A stretch of 64,000 nucleotides of DNA, taken from positions 30,786-94,785 of the forward strand of contig NZ_FNKN01000004.1 in assembly GCF_900102175.1 (NCBI RefSeq). Direction: 5' to 3'. This stretch comes from Microbacterium sp. cf332. Its GTDB lineage: Bacteria; Actinomycetota; Actinomycetes; Actinomycetales; Microbacteriaceae. Shown piece by piece: positions 26,041-34,752 of this stretch. Position numbers and translations under genes: made by a program. The notes beneath the pieces are model-generated. The model searched no databases. It worked only from the letters and a program-made list of their open reading frames with translations, and had not been told where the DNA came from. How positions within the stretch are numbered: the first letter of the stretch is position 1; every line of letters starts with the position of its first letter.

Positions 26041-28023
26041 TTGAGCCTTACCCGACGAGCTTTCGTCGTCGGCGCCGCCGCGGCGGTGGCGGCAACCGGA
26101 GGCTCTCTCGACCGCATCGACTCAGACCCCGCCCGGGCGAGAACCCCCCGGCCCCGTTCGGCACGCTCACTGCAAGCTCTTTTGAACAGGGCGGGTGATA
26201 CCGCCGTCGTTCACGGTCATTTCGTTCTTGATCGCACGGTTACCATCCCGAACCGATTGACGTCGTTGGAGCTTGCCGCTGACGCGACCATCGAAGTACG
26301 CGGCGACCGCCCAGCTCTCACCAGGAAGGGAGAGATCCACGTCCGTGATAGCACCTCCCCCATCGACGCTGGCTCCTCACAACTCGTCGCGCCGGCGGCA
26401 GATTTGTCTATAGGCGACCACGTACTCATCTCGGGTCATGACACCATTCCCGGGTCGGTCGACAAGTATGGCTACATCAGGCGGATTGTGGACGTTTCAT
26501 CAGGCGTCGCCGAGCTGGACAGCCCTCTTCCCCGCCCGATCTCGCGTGCGCCCCGGTACGGCGTCGTCCGGTTCGCACCCACCATCCATCTCTACGGGCG
26601 CGGCAAAGTGGTCAATGGCACGCCGGAGGCTTCCACGACGACCCTCATCGACCTGGTCGCAGTGGAGTCACCGGTGATCACCGGCATCGAAGTCGCGAAC
26701 AACGGAGGACCGGGAATCACGCTCAGTCACTGCTTGGGTGGTGACGTCGACGCTTGGATACATGACCTCCTGGACGACGGCGAGCGTCACTTCGGTTATG
26801 GCGTAAACGTTGCGGGAGCATCGCGATACGTGCGGGTGCGTGGGAACATCGCCCGAGTGCGTCATGCTGTCACGACGAGTCCCGGCCCGCCGATCGCAGG
26901 CTTCGGGTACGTGGGGGAGCCTGAGGACTGCGTCTTCGAGCCTCGTGCGCGGGACTGCACCAACAAGGCAATCGATACGCATCGTGCCGGGTGGGGAACG
27001 AAGATCATTCCGCACGTTCGCGGAGGGTACGGCGGGGTTCAGATCCGATCCGACAACACCTCGGTTGTCGGCGGGAGCATCGTCGACACCGGTGGACCAG
27101 CGATCGCTGTCGAGCGTGTAGTCGCGGTAGCCCCGGTCATCGAAGGCGTCGCCATCTCGGGGGTCACGGGCGGCGGAAACGCCATCCTCGCGCTCAGCCC
27201 GGCGACGATCCGCAACACCGACATACGAGACTGCTCGGGTGTGGCGATCGTCTTGGATTCGGGCAGCGCTGTCTATGGGGGCTCCGTCGATTTGGGCAAC
27301 CCCACGGCCGTCGAGTTTCGAGGCGAACGGAACACCGTAGAGGGCATCATCTTGGGAGAGACCGTAACGACGCCTTACCGGCAAACCGGTCGCGCACGAG
27401 AGAACACATTCTCCGCGTCCCCGAGGTCTGCCTTGAACTTGCCGGGCCCGGTCTGCACGGAACTCCCCGAGATATCTGGGCTGCCTCAGGTCGGTGCCAC
27501 TCTGACCGCGTCGACCGGGTCCTGGTCCTTGAACGCACTGGACTTCGAATGGTCGTGGAAGCGAGACGGTATTCGGGTGCAGTCAGTCGATGTCGCTTCT
27601 CCGACGAAGTACCGCGTCACCACTGCGGACATCGGCACTCGAATTTCAGTAACAGTCACCGCCAAAAGAGCAGGTCACCGACTCGGCCGGGCAGCGTCCC
27701 TCCCGACGAGGAAGGTTCGAACCGCGGGGCGCCTCCACCCGCGCGAACGTCCGCGCGTCACCGGATCGACAAAGCCTGGTGCCTATCTCTATGTGTCAAA
27801 GGGGGAATGGGTTCCATACCCGGATTCGATAGACGTCGAGTGGCGGCGCGACAGCGAACCGATTCCCGGTGCGAACGAAAGGAGCTACCAGCTTCAAACG
27901 TCGGACCGATTCGCGGTCATCAGCGTGCGAGTCACAGCTCACCGTGAAGGCTTCGAAGACGGCACCCTCATCGTCACCGGAGCACTGGTCAGTGGCCTGG
28001 AGGGCCCGCTTGGCCAAGTCTGA
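26041..28023 (+). CDS. Tat-exported right-handed beta-helix protein with two Ig-like repeats
   Basis: Protein of 660 aa, paralogous to the next gene. TTG start with a weak upstream AAGG; it is preferred because a twin-arginine signal (LTRRAFVVGAAAAVA, Arg5-Arg6) begins at once and no better start is nearby. Residues about 45-470 show the Asn/Gly-rich, turn-rich rhythm of pectate-lyase-like beta-helices (GIEVANNGGPGITLSHC, AIDTHRAGWGTKIIPH, EFRGERNTVEGI). From about 480 there are two Ig-like repeats with W-S-W/EWRRD cores and VTAKRAG/VTAHREG ends. Probably an extracellular polysaccharide-binding or depolymerising protein; no catalytic residues can be named. Confidence 0.82.
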   Translation: MSLTRRAFVVGAAAAVAATGGSLDRIDSDPARARTPRPRSARSLQALLNRAGDTAVVHGHFVLDRTVTIPNRLTSLELAADATIEVRGDRPALTRKGEIHVRDSTSPIDAGSSQLVAPAADLSIGDHVLISGHDTIPGSVDKYGYIRRIVDVSSGVAELDSPLPRPISRAPRYGVVRFAPTIHLYGRGKVVNGTPEASTTTLIDLVAVESPVITGIEVANNGGPGITLSHCLGGDVDAWIHDLLDDGERHFGYGVNVAGASRYVRVRGNIARVRHAVTTSPGPPIAGFGYVGEPEDCVFEPRARDCTNKAIDTHRAGWGTKIIPHVRGGYGGVQIRSDNTSVVGGSIVDTGGPAIAVERVVAVAPVIEGVAISGVTGGGNAILALSPATIRNTDIRDCSGVAIVLDSGSAVYGGSVDLGNPTAVEFRGERNTVEGIILGETVTTPYRQTGRARENTFSASPRSALNLPGPVCTELPEISGLPQVGATLTASTGSWSLNALDFEWSWKRDGIRVQSVDVASPTKYRVTTADIGTRISVTVTAKRAGHRLGRAASLPTRKVRTAGRLHPRERPRVTGSTKPGAYLYVSKGEWVPYPDSIDVEWRRDSEPIPGANERSYQLQTSDRFAVISVRVTAHREGFEDGTLIVTGALVSGLEGPLGQV

Positions 28024-28047
28024 GGACTGCGTCATGTTATGCGCATG

Positions 28048-28071
28048 AGAAGTGCGCGGCAACGTACTTCT
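28048..28071. other. Hairpin in the spacer between the two beta-helix genes
   Basis: AGAAGTGCG (28048-28056) pairs with CGTACTTCT (28063-28071), including one G-U pair, around a 6-nt loop. It lies 25 bp after the first stop and could attenuate read-through. No U-tract. Confidence 0.35.
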
Positions 28072-28156
28072 ATGCACATCGGTTGCTGGTCGACCATGCT
28101 AGATCAAAGAGCTCCACGCCGGACGTACCCATCGCACCCCCGAGGGAGATCACGAA

Positions 28157-30655
28157 ATGAAGTTCTCAAGACGTTCATTCCTCGCGCTCACTGGCGCGAC
28201 GCTGACCACAGACATCCAGCACCCCCTGTCCATCCGTCCGTCTGTCGGCAGCATCTCTGTGACCTCGACTTCCGCTCGATCGAGCAACAGACTGCAAACG
28301 CTGCTCAACGAAGCTGGCGAGTCGGCGATTATCGAGGGCGACTGGGAGCTCGATTCGACCGTCCTCCTGCCTCATAGCTTGCGCAGCCTTGAGATCGCAG
28401 CCGGCGCACGGGTAGCAGCCCGAGGAAACCATCCCGTCTTCGCGAGACGCGGCCAGATCGACGTTGTCGGAACCGTCTCTCGGCTCGCGGCGGGCGCCAC
28501 GCGGTTCGCACCTCCATCAGCCGGCCTCAAGACTGGCGATTACATCTTGCTGGCCGGCTTGGACACGATCCCCAACTCGTCGGACAAGTACGGCTATCTG
28601 CGCCGCGTCGTCAGTAGCTCCTCCACTGAGGTCGTCATCGATCGAGCGCTACCCCGCACCATCGCAAATAGCCCCCGCTGCGGTCGAGTTTCTCTGGCTC
28701 CCCCGATACGAATCTTTGGCAAGGGCAAGGTGTTCAACACCGAACCGTCTCAGGCAACCAACACCCTCATAGAGTTCTTGGCCGTCGACTCGGTGGTCGT
28801 GACCGGCATCGAAGTACTCAACAACGGCGGCCCAGGGATTACCCTCAGCCATTGTTGGGGCGGAGACGTCTCCGCTTTCGTTCACGATCTCCTCGACGAC
28901 GGCAAGACACACTTCGGGTACGGCGTCAACATCGCTGGCTCGACGCGCGACGCTCGGGTGGGCGGATCAGCAGCTCGCGTCCGACACGCCGTCACGACGA
29001 GCCCAGGCCCCTCCATCACGGGGTTCGGGAACGCTGGCGAACCCGAGACGTGCACTTTCGAACCCACTGCGTGGGACTGCACCGATAAAGCCATTGACAC
29101 TCATCGCGCTGGCTGGGGCATCACCATCGTCCCGCATGTCAAGGGTGGTCGAGGAGGGGTACAGGTCCGCGCGGACAACACGAAGGTCGTCGGCGGCACT
29201 GTCGTCGGGACAGTCGGGCCAGGCGTGGCTGTGGCTGAGATGGTCGCCGTGCCACCGACGATCGACGGAGTCGCGATCAGCGACCTCTGGCCGTCGGGAA
29301 ATGGGATCTTGGCCCTCTCGCCCGTCGTCATGAAGAACGTCAGCATTCGGGACTGCGCGTGGGTCAATATCATCCTCCAGTCGAACAGCACCGTGTCCGG
29401 GGGGTCCATCAGCGCCGGCCACCCGACCGGAGTCGAGTTCCGTGGGAGCAACAACACGGTGACAGGGATCGCGCTCGGCGACTCGGTCACAACGCCATAC
29501 GTCGAAGCATCGGGAGCAACGAACAACATCTTCGAAGCGTCAGGTACAAAACCCTCACTGCTTCCCGCTCCTGAATCGACGGCGCTCCCGACCATTTCAG
29601 GCACACTCGCTGTCAAAAGTGAGTTGACTGCGTCCACAGGGTCGTGGTCCCGCACGGGGTTCAAGTACACCTGGACCTGGCGGCGGGACAATGAGCCGAT
29701 CGCCGGGGCAGTGCAGCGAACGTACCCGCGCTACGTCATCGCGACGGCCGATCAAGGCCACCGTCTGACTGTGGAGGTCACGGCGAAGCGGGTTGGCTAC
29801 ACCGATGGCCGCGCCGTTTCCTTGCCGACTGCCACGGTTGGCGCCACTGGGAAACTCACGGCAACTACAGCGCCAGTGCTCTCTGGAACGGCTCAGGCAG
29901 GAAAATTTCTCTACATCTCGAAAGGAACCTGGGAACCGTATCCGTCCACGATCTCATTTCAGTGGCTCGCAGACGGAACGGCGATCGCGGGCGCGACCGC
30001 CGCGAGCTATCAAGTTCGATCCGCGGACAACGGCAAGTCCATCACCGCTCGGGTGACCGCTGAGCGTGACGGCTATGCAGGGGGCTCCTACCAACCCGAC
30101 GCGATACTGGTCGGCGGAGCAACGTTGAAGCCCAGTTCGAATCCGGCAATTACCGGCACCTCGCAAGTCGGGAAGTTTTTATACGTGAGCCGTGGAGAAT
30201 GGACACCGTATCCCTCCTCTCTGTCATTCCAATGGACGGTTGACGGAGCGGCAATCGGCGGCGCGACAAGCACCAGCTATCAGATCCGAGCGAGCGATTC
30301 GGGCAAAGCGGTCGGCGTGACAGTGACTGCCAAGCGCGCCGGGTATGCCGATGGCGTGTTTCGTCCCACCGCTGTGAGGATCGGAGCGACAGCGTTAGTT
30401 CCGACCACCCGTCCGACACTCACCGGGACACCCGCAGTCGGGAAGTTCCTCTACGCCTCTCGGGGGGAGCGGACTCCGTACACAAATGCCATCACCTTCC
30501 AATGGACGGTGGCGGGCGCTGCGGTCTCGGGCGCCACCTCGGCCAGCTACCAGATCAAAGCCTCTGACTCGGGAAAGCCGATCACGGTCGTAGTGACGGC
30601 GTCGCGCAGCGGATACCAGAACGGGATCTACCGTCCGCCCACCGTCACGCCCTGA
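28157..30655 (+). CDS. Tat-exported right-handed beta-helix protein with four Ig-like repeats
   Basis: Protein of 832 aa, collinear with the preceding gene over the signal and helix but with two extra C-terminal repeats. Tat signal MKFSRRSFLALTG (Arg5-Arg6) with RBS gggag upstream of ATG. The beta-helix (about 45-470) carries the same landmarks as its neighbour (GIEVLNNGGPGITLSHC, AIDTHRAGWGITIVPH, EFRGSNNTVTGI). Four Ig-like units follow; the last three are about 90 residues each, with cores FQW-x-x-DG-x-x-I-x-GAT, SYQ and a D-x-GK turn before VTAKRAGY-like ends. Extracellular, likely binding or cutting the exopolysaccharide made by this locus. Unit-number difference between paralogues indicates repeat expansion or contraction. 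Confidence 0.85.
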   Translation: MKFSRRSFLALTGATLTTDIQHPLSIRPSVGSISVTSTSARSSNRLQTLLNEAGESAIIEGDWELDSTVLLPHSLRSLEIAAGARVAARGNHPVFARRGQIDVVGTVSRLAAGATRFAPPSAGLKTGDYILLAGLDTIPNSSDKYGYLRRVVSSSSTEVVIDRALPRTIANSPRCGRVSLAPPIRIFGKGKVFNTEPSQATNTLIEFLAVDSVVVTGIEVLNNGGPGITLSHCWGGDVSAFVHDLLDDGKTHFGYGVNIAGSTRDARVGGSAARVRHAVTTSPGPSITGFGNAGEPETCTFEPTAWDCTDKAIDTHRAGWGITIVPHVKGGRGGVQVRADNTKVVGGTVVGTVGPGVAVAEMVAVPPTIDGVAISDLWPSGNGILALSPVVMKNVSIRDCAWVNIILQSNSTVSGGSISAGHPTGVEFRGSNNTVTGIALGDSVTTPYVEASGATNNIFEASGTKPSLLPAPESTALPTISGTLAVKSELTASTGSWSRTGFKYTWTWRRDNEPIAGAVQRTYPRYVIATADQGHRLTVEVTAKRVGYTDGRAVSLPTATVGATGKLTATTAPVLSGTAQAGKFLYISKGTWEPYPSTISFQWLADGTAIAGATAASYQVRSADNGKSITARVTAERDGYAGGSYQPDAILVGGATLKPSSNPAITGTSQVGKFLYVSRGEWTPYPSSLSFQWTVDGAAIGGATSTSYQIRASDSGKAVGVTVTAKRAGYADGVFRPTAVRIGATALVPTTRPTLTGTPAVGKFLYASRGERTPYTNAITFQWTVAGAAVSGATSASYQIKASDSGKPITVVVTASRSGYQNGIYRPPTVTP
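29850..30652 (+). repeat. Three tandem 270-bp (90-aa) Ig-like coding repeats
   Basis: Units begin near 29850, 30120 and 30390 and share GKFLY at the start, FQW in the middle and GY near the end. DNA similarity between the last two units is visible by eye (for example AGCTACCAGATC/AGCTATCAGATC). A more diverged unit precedes them (about 29575-29849). Confidence 0.8.
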
Positions 30656-30662
30656 TGGTCGA

Positions 30663-31211
30663 TTACGAACAGGGGCTGAACGCAGCTTTCACAAAGGCGG
30701 CTGTCTGATAGACGTATTGGTACGCCCAGTCCCAAAGCGTCAGGTCCTGATCGACTCCTATGACGGCGACATCGCCGTCATAGCAGCGCTCGAGAATGTA
30801 GCGGGCACGCGCGACGTGCGGCTTGAACGTCACGACAACCACTTGGTGCTCGAGCGCCTCTGGATTCTGGAAGTCGCGAAGCATGGCTGCTTCTCCGTCG
30901 GTCGTGAACGGGTCCGGAGTCCTGCATTCGAAGTCGGAGTATCCGCAGGGCGCGTACTCCGCTGCTGATTGGCGACCGGTCGGCGACACCGAGATGAGAG
31001 CCCGAGACACCTCGTGGCGGCCGAGGAGGTCTCGCGCAACATCAATGCGCTGCCACGTAGGAGGACCAAGAACGAACACGGTATCGGCATCCCTGATCTC
31101 GTCATCAATAGGAAACACGTACAGCGGGAGCCCAGCGAGGCTTGCGGCGACGGAAACCGCGACGACGACCAAGACGGTCCGGCGAAGCCTCTCGGCAAGC
31201 GACTTCTTCAC
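30663..31211 (-). CDS. DUF218 / SanA-ElyC-YdcF-like membrane protein
   Basis: Protein of 182 aa. One N-terminal transmembrane helix (about residues 11-32, VLVVVAVSVAASLAGLPLYVF) is followed by a small DUF218-type domain: ADTVFVLGPP, RIDVARDLL, VSRALISVSP, VVVVTFKPHVARARYIL. The last segment corresponds to the conserved T-x-x-x-HxxRA region of YdcF proteins. Family members are linked to envelope polysaccharide metabolism (ElyC, SanA) without a settled activity. GTG start with a G-rich RBS. It is antisense to its neighbours and ends 7 bp from the stop of the beta-helix gene. Two Cys pairs in the exported part may form disulfides. Confidence 0.8.
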   Translation of the reverse strand: MKKSLAERLRRTVLVVVAVSVAASLAGLPLYVFPIDDEIRDADTVFVLGPPTWQRIDVARDLLGRHEVSRALISVSPTGRQSAAEYAPCGYSDFECRTPDPFTTDGEAAMLRDFQNPEALEHQVVVVTFKPHVARARYILERCYDGDVAVIGVDQDLTLWDWAYQYVYQTAAFVKAAFSPCS

Positions 31212-31397
31212 GCCTCCCCCTTCTGCCGACCAGCGCGTCTCCGACAGCTAGAGTAGTGCGCGCGCTGTGACCGGCCGCCCCAGCATTGGACGCCGGCGCC
31301 TGCGATACTTAGCGTTGGAGCGCCGCCAGGGTAGTGTGGGGCTCACTTCGCCCCCGGACCGCCGCGGCTCCGACTCAGTTGATCTGGAGAGAATTCA

Positions 31398-32408
31398 TTG
31401 AGCGTTCCCGGTGCACCGCCCGCCAAGGCATTCGATGCCAGCCAGCCACGTGAGACGCCGGTCGCCGATTCGCTGCGAGGGCGCCGCCTTCTTTTGGTTG
31501 CCTCCACCGGCGGACACCTCGCCCAGCTCGACAAGATCGCGCAGTTGCTCGCTTTCGACCCTTCGTCGACCTGGGTGACGTTCGAGAAGCCCCAGAGCAC
31601 ATCGATGCTCGAAAACCGGGATCACCGTTTCATCCCCTACATCGCTCCGCGCGACTTCAAGTCCGTGGCTCAACACTGGCCATGGTTTCGTCGGCTGATC
31701 CGCGAGGTCCGACCCGAGGCCGTCGTGAGCACAGGAGCAGCAATTGCTCTCGCCTCTCATCTGCCCGCCCTCGCCGCCCGCGTGCCGTCGTACTACATCG
31801 AGAGCGTCTCGCGCTTCGACGGCCCGTCTCTGACGGGGCGCATCATGTCGCGTCTGCCAGTACGTCGTCTCACACAGCACGACGAGTGGTCGTCCAGGCG
31901 CTGGCCCTACGAGATCTCGGTCATGGACGCGTACGGCGCGGAGCCCAACGAGCCGAGCGGACCACTCAAAAAGGTGTTTGTCACTCTGGGCACGATCTTC
32001 CCCTACCGCTTCGATGCGCTTGTAGATGCAGTCGTCGCAGCGGTTCCTCACGACGTCGAGATTGTGTGGCAGCTCGGCGCCACCGAGCGCACAGATCTCC
32101 CAGGGCGTGTGGAGACCGAGATTCGAGCATCCGAGTTCGAACGTCTGAGCTCAGAGGCAGACTTGGTCATCACCCACGCCGGAGTCGGAACCATCATGCA
32201 GCTACTCGACCTCGGTGCGCCGACTCTCGCCGTGCCCCGCAGGCAAGCCCGCAACGAGCACGTCGATGACCATCAAGAGCAGATCTGCGGAGAACTCCTT
32301 CGACGTGGCCTGGCGACCGTATCCGAAGCGCCGAATATTGACTTGAGTGTGATGGAACGCGCGAGGCAGTTGACGCCCAATCGCGCGCCACTCGGGAGCC
32401 CGAGCTGA
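31398..32408 (+). CDS. Glycosyltransferase, fused Alg14-Alg13-like (EpsE/EpsF type)
   Basis: Protein of 336 aa. The N-terminal half (about 28-190) resembles the membrane-associating acceptor-binding Alg14 subunit (LLLVASTGGHLAQL, VVSTGAAIALASHLPA, YYIESVSRFDGPSLTGRIM). The C-terminal half resembles Alg13/GT28 with the sugar-nucleotide binding segment VFVTLGT near 195 and ITHAGVGTIMQLLDLG-x-P-x-L-x-VPR near 260. In many bacteria these are two genes; here they are fused. Adds a sugar, typically from a UDP donor, to the lipid-linked intermediate. TTG start with ggagag seven bases upstream. First gene of a tightly packed glycosyltransferase-polymerase-flippase run. Confidence 0.87.
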   Translation: MSVPGAPPAKAFDASQPRETPVADSLRGRRLLLVASTGGHLAQLDKIAQLLAFDPSSTWVTFEKPQSTSMLENRDHRFIPYIAPRDFKSVAQHWPWFRRLIREVRPEAVVSTGAAIALASHLPALAARVPSYYIESVSRFDGPSLTGRIMSRLPVRRLTQHDEWSSRRWPYEISVMDAYGAEPNEPSGPLKKVFVTLGTIFPYRFDALVDAVVAAVPHDVEIVWQLGATERTDLPGRVETEIRASEFERLSSEADLVITHAGVGTIMQLLDLGAPTLAVPRRQARNEHVDDHQEQICGELLRRGLATVSEAPNIDLSVMERARQLTPNRAPLGSPS

Positions 32409-33361
32409 TGTCGGCCGTATTCGTAAGTTGGATTGCGCATCACGGCCGTAGCGCCGCAATCGCAGTCGAGGTCGGCGCCGAACAGCACTTTTTGACGGGC
32501 GGGAACGGCCCCGCGCCTCTCAGGTACGCCCGGGCGGCATTGGAGACACGACGGCTGCTGCGGCGCAACATCGACCGTCCAGCATCCGCTCTGGTCATGC
32601 TTCCGCCAACGCCGGCGTTGCTCTCAGCCGTATTGAGCCGCCGAGACCTCCCGGTTGCTGGAGATCTGCACAGCGGCGTCTTCAACGATCCGAAATGGAG
32701 CTGGGCGCTCAACCTCACGCTACGAATTCTGAAGCGACGCGGCGTCGCGATTGTCACCAATGAATCCCTGGCACGTAGGTGCAGGCAGCACGGCGTTGAG
32801 ACCATCGTGCTCCACGACATGATCGAGAACTTCGACGGCCCCTTGCCGGAGGCCCCGCTGGGGCTTGAGGCCCAGCGCTACGTCCTGTTTCCGGTCACGT
32901 ACGCGCCGGACGAGCCTATCGACGCCATTCTCGCTGCCGCCGCCGCGAGCCCCGATGTGGCGTTCGTGCTGACTGGTCGGGCGCCAGAGCAGCTCAAGTC
33001 CTCAGCCCCATCGAATGTGGTCTTCCCCGGCTTCGTCTCGCAAGCGGAGTTCCTCGCGCTTCTGAGGAACGCCGGCGCGGTCGCGGCGCTCACGACTCGA
33101 GAAGACACGATGCAACGAGCAGGCTACGAGGCGTTGTCTGCAGGCGTGCCGCTCATCGCGAGCTCCACTCGAGTGCTCCGCGAATACTTCGAAGACACGG
33201 CTGTCTACACTGACGCAACCGCCGACGGCCTGCACACAGCGGTCACCGAGGCCTTCCGGGAGAGGGCCCGCCGGGTTGAGCAAGTGAGCCAGCTGAAAGC
33301 CCGGCGACAGATTGAACAGGCAGCCGCCCTGGAGAAGCTTCGCGATTGGATGGCCCGGTGA
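32408..33361 (+). CDS. Glycosyltransferase, GT4-like
   Basis: Protein of 317 aa. The C-terminal Rossmann half is recognisable: YVLFPVTYAPDEPIDAILAAA, VAFVLTGRAPE, NVVFPGFVSQAEFLALL, then the donor-site segment REDTMQRAGYEALSAGVPLIAS, a variant of the GT4 E-x7-E motif. The N-terminal acceptor domain is shorter than usual. ATG overlaps the previous stop by one base (TGATG), and the following gene overlaps this stop, so translation is coupled. Sugar and linkage are not predictable. Confidence 0.83.
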   Translation: MSAVFVSWIAHHGRSAAIAVEVGAEQHFLTGGNGPAPLRYARAALETRRLLRRNIDRPASALVMLPPTPALLSAVLSRRDLPVAGDLHSGVFNDPKWSWALNLTLRILKRRGVAIVTNESLARRCRQHGVETIVLHDMIENFDGPLPEAPLGLEAQRYVLFPVTYAPDEPIDAILAAAAASPDVAFVLTGRAPEQLKSSAPSNVVFPGFVSQAEFLALLRNAGAVAALTTREDTMQRAGYEALSAGVPLIASSTRVLREYFEDTAVYTDATADGLHTAVTEAFRERARRVEQVSQLKARRQIEQAAALEKLRDWMAR

Positions 33362-34752
33362 CACGGATCGACGTCGGCCGAGTCCTGACCGAAGACCGAC
33401 GACCGGTGACGAGCACCCTCGCCGTCGTCAGCCTTTGCTTGTGGGGCGCGCTCAGTCTCGCACTGTCCTTCGTCGTCTCTTCGGACGTGGGTGTGCTGGT
33501 CCTGCTCGCCGGAACCTTCCTCACCACCCTGTTCCTTCTCGGCGGCGATGACGCAGTCGGCCTCGCGTTCATGCTCTTCGCCATGTCGGCTATTCAACGC
33601 GCGGTGTTCTCGCTCACCGGAGTCGGCGCGGCCCTCTACCTCGATGACGCGGTGCTGGTCACGATGGCGTTGATGACCGTCTATCGGCTCTTCCGGTCAG
33701 GAAGACAAGCGCGGTGGCTGATCGTTGGCGGGGTTCTCACGGTCGTCGCGGTCGGGCTTGGTTTCGCACGCGCAACAGGTACAGACATCGGCATCTATCA
33801 GGCACGGCAGGTGCTCGTACCCGCCATCCTGGTTCTGTTCGGCTCGACGCTCACTCGCGACGAACTGCTGAGGCTGAAACCCATCGTTGTCACCTTCGGT
33901 GTGATCGCCGCGCTCTACGCCTTGCTCGAACAGCTCGACTTCCGCCCCCTTGACCCGAGCACGTATGGCGGCTTCCAATCCACGGGCGAGATGACGACCT
34001 ACGGACGAGAGTTCCCAGGGTTCTACTACTACTACTACGACGGCACCAACTACTTCGTGCGTTCGGGAGGATTCCTCCTCAACCCCCCGAGCCTCGGTAT
34101 GTATATCGCTGCAGCCCTGGGATGGCTATGGTACGGGCGCGATCACGCCGCACCTAAACTCGGCGCGGTCTTCATCAGTGTCCTCCTGATTGCGGGCACC
34201 GTGGTGACAATGGCACGCGGCGGATTCGTGATCCTGGCGGTTCTCTTGCTCCAGCCATGGATCTTGCGGAAGGCGGGCAAGCTGGGCTTCTTGGTGGTCG
34301 GTGGAGCTCTGGCCGCCGTCGCCTTCTCTCAGTTCGTCACCGCGGGCAACAGCGCGAAGCACTCTGACGGAGCACTGTACGGCTTCACCTATTCGCTAAC
34401 CAATCCGCTCGGCGGAGGCTTCGGCACGGCGGGCAACGCGGTTCACACACTCACCGAGGAAGTCGGCGAAGCTGGGGAGTCGTTGACCACCGTCTTCCTG
34501 ACAGCGTGCGGCTGGATAGCGCTGGCCCTCGTACTAGCCCTGCTGTATCGAGGGCTCGCTCGTCGGGGAGGCATACCCGGCGCTGCGCTGACCGCTGCTC
34601 TCGTGGTGGCCGTTTTCTCCGAGACGGCTGCGGGGCTGGATGCCGCTGCATTTATCTGGGTGTTGGGCGGCGCGGCCCTGGGTCGGATGGGGATGCCACA
34701 CCAAACAAGCGGCCAAGCTCCGACCTCCGCGCACGAATCAGTTCGCGGGTGA
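33358..34752 (+). CDS. Exopolysaccharide polymerase / O-antigen ligase-like membrane protein (Wzy-like)
   Basis: Protein of 464 aa with about 10-12 hydrophobic segments and one long extracytoplasmic loop (about residues 200-250) containing five consecutive tyrosines (FYYYYYDGTNYF) before GGFLLNPPSLGMYIAAALG. The latter NPPSLG-x-Y stretch resembles the region after the big loop in Wzy/WaaL proteins. GTG start overlaps the upstream stop (GTGA); a TTG four codons earlier is possible. Expected to polymerise lipid-linked repeat units outside the membrane. Assignment rests on topology and position between glycosyltransferases and the flippase. Confidence 0.82.
   Translation: MTRIDVGRVLTEDRRPVTSTLAVVSLCLWGALSLALSFVVSSDVGVLVLLAGTFLTTLFLLGGDDAVGLAFMLFAMSAIQRAVFSLTGVGAALYLDDAVLVTMALMTVYRLFRSGRQARWLIVGGVLTVVAVGLGFARATGTDIGIYQARQVLVPAILVLFGSTLTRDELLRLKPIVVTFGVIAALYALLEQLDFRPLDPSTYGGFQSTGEMTTYGREFPGFYYYYYDGTNYFVRSGGFLLNPPSLGMYIAAALGWLWYGRDHAAPKLGAVFISVLLIAGTVVTMARGGFVILAVLLLQPWILRKAGKLGFLVVGGALAAVAFSQFVTAGNSAKHSDGALYGFTYSLTNPLGGGFGTAGNAVHTLTEEVGEAGESLTTVFLTACGWIALALVLALLYRGLARRGGIPGAALTAALVVAVFSETAAGLDAAAFIWVLGGAALGRMGMPHQTSGQAPTSAHESVRG

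Noticed and set aside
29850..30652. Repeated Ig-like coding units as an assembly artefact
   Set aside because: The units differ at many positions and keep a single open frame and domain pattern.
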